Source: Solen grandis
Taxonomy: Eukaryota > Mollusca > Bivalvia > Adapedonta > Solenidae
Reading direction: 5' to 3'
DNA: 64,000 nt
Assembly (NCBI GenBank): GCA_021229015.1
Contig: CM037792.1
Span: 4,101,136-4,165,135, forward strand
Notes under the pieces: model-generated
The model's input: the letters and a program-made list of their open reading frames with translations, nothing else
Told to the model about the DNA's origin: nothing
Databases searched by the model: none
Translations under genes and position numbers: made by a program
Part shown: one piece after another, positions 56,701 through 64,000 of the stretch
Position numbering within the stretch: the stretch's first letter is position 1
Layout of the letters: each line of letters begins with the position of its first letter

Positions 56701-59700
56701 GGTAAATAGATTGCACATATTTTCAGATAGATTAAAAAAGATTCTGCTAATTTCTACCCATAAGACATAAAAATGTCTAAAACATTGATATGTTTAGCCT
56801 TTGCCTCCAGATTTGCGACAAAACCTTTGAGATGTATGCTTGGAAAATATATAACTATCAATATCGACATTATCTGTTTAATCTATTTGTGTTTTGCATC
56901 AGCAAACGAAGTTTTGGGCATATAAAAACTCTTTGATTTAAGTTAATGCAAAGAACCTTAAGTAATTGCCATCATTATCAGATGGATTGAATAATGCGTT
57001 TCCCTTATTCTCCTTATGAATGCCATTGTTTCGGCCTGGGTGACCATTATTATTGTTATTCTTTCATTATTTTATCTTTAAATGTTTAAATCGCAGAATT
57101 GTAAGATAATTGTTGTAATTGATGAGCAAATATTTAACCTGTATTATCATTCCTAGAGGAGATGGTATTCCACTGAAACCAACATTTCTTTCTTTTCGTA
57201 TTATTAAGAGCATTTCTTCCATGCATTGCTCATTCATTACAAAAATACCCTGTGGGGAGCCCTAAATTTCTGAAAACGCACTTACAAATCGATATTCAGT
57301 CAAACAAATGAAATTGCGTAATCAACATCGTAGCATTCAATGTATTCGATACGTTTGTAATACTTTAATAGAGAGAAATGACACGTGGAGAAAATCCCAA
57401 AATTTTAGAATGAACCCAAAAGTATTGCTTGGATAGTATGCAATACCTTTTGACACTTCGGCTTAATCTTGATCGAACCCGTATTGAAGTGATCAATAGC
57501 CGTTTTTTACAAAACCTACGATAATCATAAAATATTAAAGAGAATGGGCTGATATTTTACGTTAAAAATACTACAATCCCTGCCTTTAATGCCATCAAGA
57601 GTGATTAATAAAAGTTTATAGTATTTTTTCGAAACCTATGTATATAAACTTAAAATTTGTTTAAGCAATTCCATTAATTATTCATTTAGAACACAAAATT
57701 TCAAGTTTAAGCTCTAAGTATCTTTGCCATCTACTGTTTTAAACTCTTTTTGATTTTCGCAAGTGGAATAAAATGCATTCAATGTAATAGAGGGGTCTTT
57801 TTATCGTTAAACACTCATGTGAGAATTTTGTAAAAGTACGAGATGGTGGAAATGCCACGAGTCAGAATAAATGTTTTACAAAATATTAAATTCGCCAGAC
57901 TGTTTAAATGTCTGAGAGTTTTAATTACTCTGCAATTTTCTATAAATCATACACTTCAGCTAAGCGTACATATTGATTAGGTTTCTACACTATGAAGAGT
58001 TTCTTTTTTTGTCTTTCGTTTCATTTACGAGTGAATCATGTTTCGCTGTTTTGGGTGAAATCAATTCTCTGTATATCAATTAAATGTTGCAAGGTGCAGT
58101 TTTGTCCCTTTTTGTTGTTTTGTTATATCCTGTTAGTACACATGACCTTATTCATCCAAAGTTATTGTACATATCCGTATACATGTCTATTTTTGTCCGA
58201 GATAGTGGCGATGTTTGCGAGAGTCACTATGTAAAATGGTTAATTGAGATTCCTGTATAAACGTAGAACCCTAAATGGTTGGCTCTGCCCCTGTGTTCAT
58301 TTCCCCGCTTATATGCCTTCATTTTGATAAATAGTTTGTTATACTTAATTTTACTGAGCTCTTACCACTGAACATTTCGTACGATCAAGTTTATGATATT
58401 TTGACGTGCTAAGTAGAGTGCTATAAATATTTATATATTTTAAGTATATGTATTCATCGCAAAGAGAATTTTCTAGTGACGATATCTTTATAATGTAAAA
58501 TTATTTTTTGTATTTATTCTTTGTGTCCTTAAAACTGTATCTCATGGAATGTTTAATTTATATCATATTTTTGCTTAAACGGTAAATCGATTGAACATCT
58601 ACTGGTGTTGACACCCACACAATTTATTCTGAAATATCATTTATTCTAAAGGAGGGAAGAAATATAAAGGAAAACAGAACTATAACTGTTTCACTTCTAA
58701 GGGCTTTCAAATATCGATTATCTTTAGAATCTGATATGAATAAAGGCCTCGTTTTCATCGATTTTGCCTTAACGAAAATATTTACAACGCATGGGTTTCT
58801 GTTCTCCTTCCAATGTAACGTTAAGAGTGAGTCTAAAACAGCATTTAAAAAGCAAATATCCTGTCCTAAATAAGGACATATTTTGGATATAACACCTCTC
58901 GTGATATGGGTTGAATTGAAGCCACTAGCTCCAAAACTTATAGATAAGTTTCGCGTTAAAGTGTTCTATTCTGGATATCAGTTCAATAATTTTGATCCAA
59001 CCAGATAGAAATCAGATATGACAGCAATATTTTAATTGCTTATAGAAACATGAGTTTTCTTCCTCATAAGGAATCCTCATTTAGGATTAGACTGAAGGCG
59101 TGAATAAGCAAAAGGGCATTACTTGTGTGGACAGATAACACTGGGGCAATCCAATTACTCCTCAATGTTTATTGTAACACTAACACATTATGTGGTATAT
59201 CTGATACATTGTACTAATTGATTCTAGTCTGTCATTTAAATGTCCATGGAAAGGATTTGATTCATTAAATTACCATTAATTATACGCCGATCCTTGAAAT
59301 TAATGTATGCTGAAGAGTGTGTCCCAACTGCATTCTCCTTCCGTTCTATTATTGCTATAAACCCGTGAGTGAAGGAATCTACCTGTTTCAAAGCGTGTGT
59401 TCCGGTCACATTTTATCCGACACAGCTTGTGGTTAACATGATAAATATTTTTATTTTGTATTATCGTTTAAACACTTCATGACATCTCTCGGCTGTTCAG
59501 GTGTCTATAAATCACTATTCTAGTATTTAACTGCATATACTTAACCCGCGTTTTTTTTAAAAAAAAAACAACAACATCAACAACAACATATTTTACATAT
59601 TACTTCAGAAAGTGTGCAGTTTTTTGCATTGAAAAATGCTTTTTCTATCGAAGTCCTTAGATATCGATCGACATTTACTTATCGATATAAGACGATCGAA

Positions 59701-61960
59701 ATTAGCTGATTTTTTATCGGAACTTTTCAGTCGAGATAAGCTGATCGTTCGTCGATAGTTTGATTAAGTACTAGACATCAGTTTTTGAAACCTTTGATTC
59801 CCCAAAGCACGGTATAGTTAAATAATTTTCTTTTTATCGAATCGTTATATTTTTCACGAAGATATAAAATTTCATAACTTATGACTTTATGGCCATGAAA
59901 TTATTTTATGTAAAAGAATGACAACTATTTCCATTGGTTTGTATTGAAAAAAAATGTTCACAATAAAAACGGCTGATACATTTTCCCATACTGCCGCGAC
60001 ATTCTCACATGATGATTTATGAATGAGGCTTAACATAAGTTGTTTATGACTGCCGTATGGATTTCCATGATCAACATACATGAAACGTTTTTTTTTGTTT
60101 TTCTTTAACACGTTCTCCCTAAAATCCATGACTGAAAACAACGGTATGTTATCATGTAGCATTATTTTTCTTGCGACATTGGCACTGAGTATTGACTATT
60201 CTGTTTTCAAAGATGTTAACTAGAGGCGTGAACTAATAATTTTTCACTGAAGTTGACTTTGTTTGATCAAATATATGTTTAAAAATCTTCAAAATACCTT
60301 TAGAAATAAAATTCAGACTTCGAATTAATATTTCCCGCATCTAAATAAATTCAATAATATCACAGCTGTAATAGAAATTATGTTTACATTTCCCCACTTT
60401 TTTTTTTTTTTTTTTTTAAGAAAAGATATTAGCATCACCGAAAGACATAGATAAATATGTATAAAAAGATTTACTGTGCCACTCTAGGTTTCTTTTTTTT
60501 AAAAAATTAACAAAAAAAATATTTAAGACGAATACATTTTGTGAGGAATTCATAAAAAAATTATAAATACATTTTTTTCTCTCCTTTGAAGCTTACTTGT
60601 TCCTTGTCAATAGACGGTACAAAAACAGTATGAAATTAAAGGAAATGGAATAAAAAGCCACGATTGTAGAAATATAGATTAGATTTTGGAAAAAAAGTAA
60701 ATATAGTGGCACCAGCAAATTTATCAAGATGCGGGTAATATTTTTTTTCCTCTCTAGTTAATGCAAAGAAATGTATTGCATATTTAACGATATGATCATA
60801 TGCAAGCAATAATTCCACTGTTCAATTTGAAATCAGTGTTAATTTTGATGTGTTTAAAATTATTAGAAAATGTATACACTGTAAAAGAAATAAACTTTAC
60901 TCAGCTAAAATATATCTTTATATATATATATACAAACACCTTTGAATATAGTGTACGTATGACTGCCTTTTATCATTTGTGTTGTTAAATCTGGAAAGTT
61001 CTATATCACTGTTGAGAAATCTATATAAACAATTCAAGGTATAAAAGAAATACGATAATATAATTAAAGTGTATAGTATCTAGAAGTAGATACTTTCGCA
61101 CAATCATCAATTTCATTCCAGAAACATTCGATACGGTATACATTTGTTGTAAAAAGGAAATAATTAAAACGTTGATATAAATATTCATAACATACTGAAA
61201 AGGAAATCTCGTAATTAAGGAAAATTATAGCAAATAATAAATAAGCACGAGCGGGTTACACGTCTCCTGCATTGACATTTAGAATTGTGTCTGTTATATA
61301 CACAGTTTTGCCAGTACTAAATAAAGGACAGACGAAATTAATTCCTCTACTTTGGGTAAGTGTATGCAATTGTCAGAAACCGAATTAAATTGATAAATAA
61401 TGTCACGATATGTTTCCTAGGTCTTTATGTCATCGTTTCCAGTTTATTCTAGAATTACATACATTTTAACGAAAGTTTTCTCTTATTTGATCTCCGATAT
61501 TCCTTTTCAGAGAAACATGTATTACTGTTAATAACCCGTATAATGTTATGATTTTCTTTGGATTTGATAAGATAACAATTACTTTAGCGACTAAATACAA
61601 ATTACATACTTTTTTATCATTGTAGGTTTAAAACAATTGTCCAACAATAGCATTGAATATCACAGATAAAGCCTGATTTTGTATGCAATACCATCGTATT
61701 AAATGTAAGATTACACAATATCTGATTGTTAGTTTAGTAAATAATAAATACCATATTGCACTTAATAACTTATTTCATAACAATGTGAGTGATTCTCCGT
61801 ACAGAAATAAGAAATTAATTGCGATGAACACAGCAGTGAATCGAGCAATCCTATAACTTTTGTTATTAGACTTTATCTGAGCCTGTCACGAAAAAGAAAG
61901 TTAAACGTGAAAACAGCAAAATGAAGCAAGTTGGCTCTGACAAAGCAACGGCTGACTTTT
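53751..61960. other. Long AT-rich region without recognisable genes
   Basis: About 8.2 kb in which I find no conserved domain, repeat array or mobile element. Open frames are short and of Phe/Cys/Ile-rich composition, as expected by chance in AT-rich DNA. Homopolymer T runs lie at 60401 and 60493. A cluster of ATCGAT-like words lies at 59645-59755. It could be a large intron or intergenic DNA. Confidence 0.5.
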
Positions 61961-61969
61961 ACAAACATA

Positions 61970-62475
61970 GATAAGCAAACCAAGAGTGCTTCGAAACGTA
62001 TTGAAGGTCAAGTTCACATCATTCGTTTGACCTTAAAACCATGTCCCGTCTGTAATTTTGTTATGAATGGTTGTGTTTTGAAATAACTCGACACAAATTA
62101 TCCGTAAAATATGATGTAATGTAAACATGAACCAAGTTGCTAGATTCAAGGTCAAGGTCACAGCAGTAAGTTAAGTTTTAACATTTGTGTAAGTAGTCCT
62201 GTCTTTACTGTATCTTTGTTGTGTATTGTCATGTTTTGAAATAACTTTGCACATGGGATCCTTAGGACAAAACAATGTGTCGCGAAACAAGTACCAGTTT
62301 GCCAGCTTGAAGATCAAGGTAGCATTACTTGGTTTAGGTCAGGATCATAGTGCTCGATTTAACTTAAAATTAGCTTTTATATTTCTAGTTCCTCACCATA
62401 TTCACTGACAAACATATCTAATAAACAAAATAGTGGGGGCATCCGTGTCCTATGGACACACTTCTCTTGTTATAA
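61970..62475 (+). repeat. Dispersed repeat ending GGGGGCATCCGTGTCC
   Basis: Contains two diverged halves with TTGTTNTGNATNGTTNTG, TTTTGAAATAACT, and CAAGGTCAAGGTCACAG or AAGATCAAGGTAGCA. The right end AATAGTGGGGGCATCCGTGT then CCTATGGACACACTTCTC is a tail I recognise from abundant bivalve repeats. No coding frame; class not known to me. Confidence 0.55.
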
Positions 62476-62499
62476 TGATTCCATCAAGGCACATATCTC

Positions 62500-63560
62500 C
62501 ATCTGTGGACAAATGAAGAAATATTCCGTTCAAGTAAAGTTAATACCTCCATTATGGTTTCGTCCCTCTAAGTCTAGTATCAAGAATGATTCCCTAAAGG
62601 TGCGTTCCTGCATTAGAAGTTATTTTTTGTCCCTCTAATCAGGAATGATTCTATAAATTAAAGGTACAAATATCCATTTAGGGATATATTTTTCTCCATT
62701 ATCTAGGAATATTAATTTCAAAAAGAGGTTTCATTTAAATTTGGGGATGAGTTTCGTCCACCTATTTGGAATGATTTTTTCGATTAGAGGTACTACCTTC
62801 ACTTTAGTATTTTAATCCCTCTAATCAGGAATGAACCGTACGATTAGAGGTACGTACCTCCATTGTAGTATTTTAATCCCTCTAATCAGGAATGAACCGT
62901 TCGATTAGAGGTACATACCGCCACTTTAGGATATGTTCATGTATTTCTGAGCTAGGAATCATTCATTCGAATTAGAGGTACGTACCTCATTTTAGGATCG
63001 GTTTCGACCCGTAATTGAAATAGAGGTACGCACCTCCATTCGGGATAGGGTTCGTTTCTTTTATTGTAACAATTCGTTAAATTAGAGGTACTTACCTCCA
63101 TTTTAGGATATGGTTCGTTCCTTTTATTGTATTGTAATGATTCGTTAAGTTAGAGGTACGACCCCAGATCTCCACTTGGGAATATGTATTTCCCCCTTAT
63201 CAGGAATGATTCTTTAGAATTAGAGGTACGTACCTTCATTTGGGGTAGGTTTTGTCTCTAAAATTTAATAAAATTCGTTCAATTAGAGGTACATACCTCC
63301 ACTTGGTTTTTTTCCATCTATAATGATATTTTAAAAAAGGTACATATCTCCATTTGGGGATTGGTTTTGTGCATCTTATTGAAATAATTTGTTAAACTAG
63401 AGGTACGATTTGGAGATATGCATTATCTTTATCTAGATTATATTCGTTAAATTAGAGGTCTATACCTTCATGTGGTGGTGATATATATGTATTCATTTCT
63501 AGGAACGATTCCTACATTTGGAGGAACATACCTCTATTTAGGGATGTGTATCGCGTCCCT
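62500..63560. repeat. Minisatellite with GGTACGTACC palindrome, 60-75 bp units
   Basis: Roughly fifteen degenerate units: AATGATTCGTTNNATTAGAGG then TACGTACCTCCATTTTAGGA then TATGGTTNGTCCCT. The centre of each unit, AGAGGTACGTACCTCC, is an inverted repeat. Unit length drifts between about 60 and 75 bp, and the edge units are strongly diverged. No gene seen from here to the window end. Confidence 0.8.
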
Positions 63561-64000
63561 TGTTAGTAACCTTATTCTTCTCTTATTTATTGCTAGATAT
63601 TTCAGGTTTCATTCGCATAGCGTGCTCTTTAACCACATGTTTTACATGTGATTGTACCGTTGAATGTTATCAATAGATATAGGGACTTATACTTGCAAAT
63701 AAAACTCGAACAAAGTATGTCTCCGTTTTTACTTTGAGTCCACACACTTTTTATCACCTTTTACATTTCAACTGTACACTAGGGTATGTTTTCGAAACTG
63801 CATAATCAACACCTGGGTACATTATTCTGAATGCGAAAAGTACCCCGCCTATTTCTAAGAAGAATACAAAAAAAAGGATCGAATTTTCAATTCCCTTTTC
63901 ATATTTTGAATTGTTTCTGCATCTCCTAGTTTTTTTTATCATTTAGATTTCCCAAATGAGTACACACTACTGAGTGATGAGAGACTGAGATTGAATGAAA

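Overview
The window looks like AT-rich intronic and intergenic DNA from a mollusc, most likely a bivalve. The grounds are dense invertebrate mobile elements, including three copies of the AGCTCACCTGAGCAC palindrome-ended repeat that I recognise from bivalve genomes. I also see tRNA-derived SINE pieces, a Ngaro/DIRS-type tyrosine-recombinase retrotransposon, split genes with GT-AG introns in a constant phase, and many micro- and minisatellites. There is no bacterial-type gene packing, rRNA or intact tRNA gene. I cannot name the species. Two runs of 100 N are assembly gaps.

The biological core is a tandem cluster of minus-strand genes for small single-pass membrane receptors. Their common plan is a short signal-peptide exon, one SUEL/rhamnose-lectin-like Cys-rich domain exon, a Ser/Thr-rich linker exon, a transmembrane exon, and a cytoplasmic tail exon rich in tyrosine motifs. 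All junctions of the ectodomain exons are phase 1. One gene (19810-24921, called B2 here) assembles into a complete 335-residue open frame from five exons with good splice sites, and it ends in two ITIM-type motifs. A second (14203-16376, B1) has a different transmembrane and tail pair with the motif ITYMQL. A third (46246-50854, C) is a paralogue of B2 whose tail is cut short at a (TA)n/mariner-like junction, losing both ITIM-type motifs. Decayed copies lie at 1203-6265 (A), 32450-41985 (D) and 44380-44576 (E).

The cluster seems to come from a segmental duplication. Block X (about 1-25 kb) and block Y (about 31-51 kb) share exons, introns and flanking DNA. Each was then hit by its own elements. 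X received a 6 kb Ngaro-type element (7013-13033). Y received an 8.4 kb Ty3/Gypsy element (33096-41460) inside intron 1 of copy D, and an AGCTCACC element (42463-43675). Another AGCTCACC element is nested inside the Gypsy 5' LTR. The Gypsy element has integrase upstream of reverse transcriptase, the unusual Gmr1-like order, and a tRNA-Pro-type primer site.

Between the blocks (25-31 kb) lie two inverted-repeat MITEs, a 2 kb minisatellite of 17-bp units, a pogo-like MITE and microsatellites. To the right of the cluster (51-64 kb) I see a third AGCTCACC element, about 8 kb with no recognisable gene, a dispersed repeat, and a minisatellite whose units carry a GGTACGTACC palindrome.
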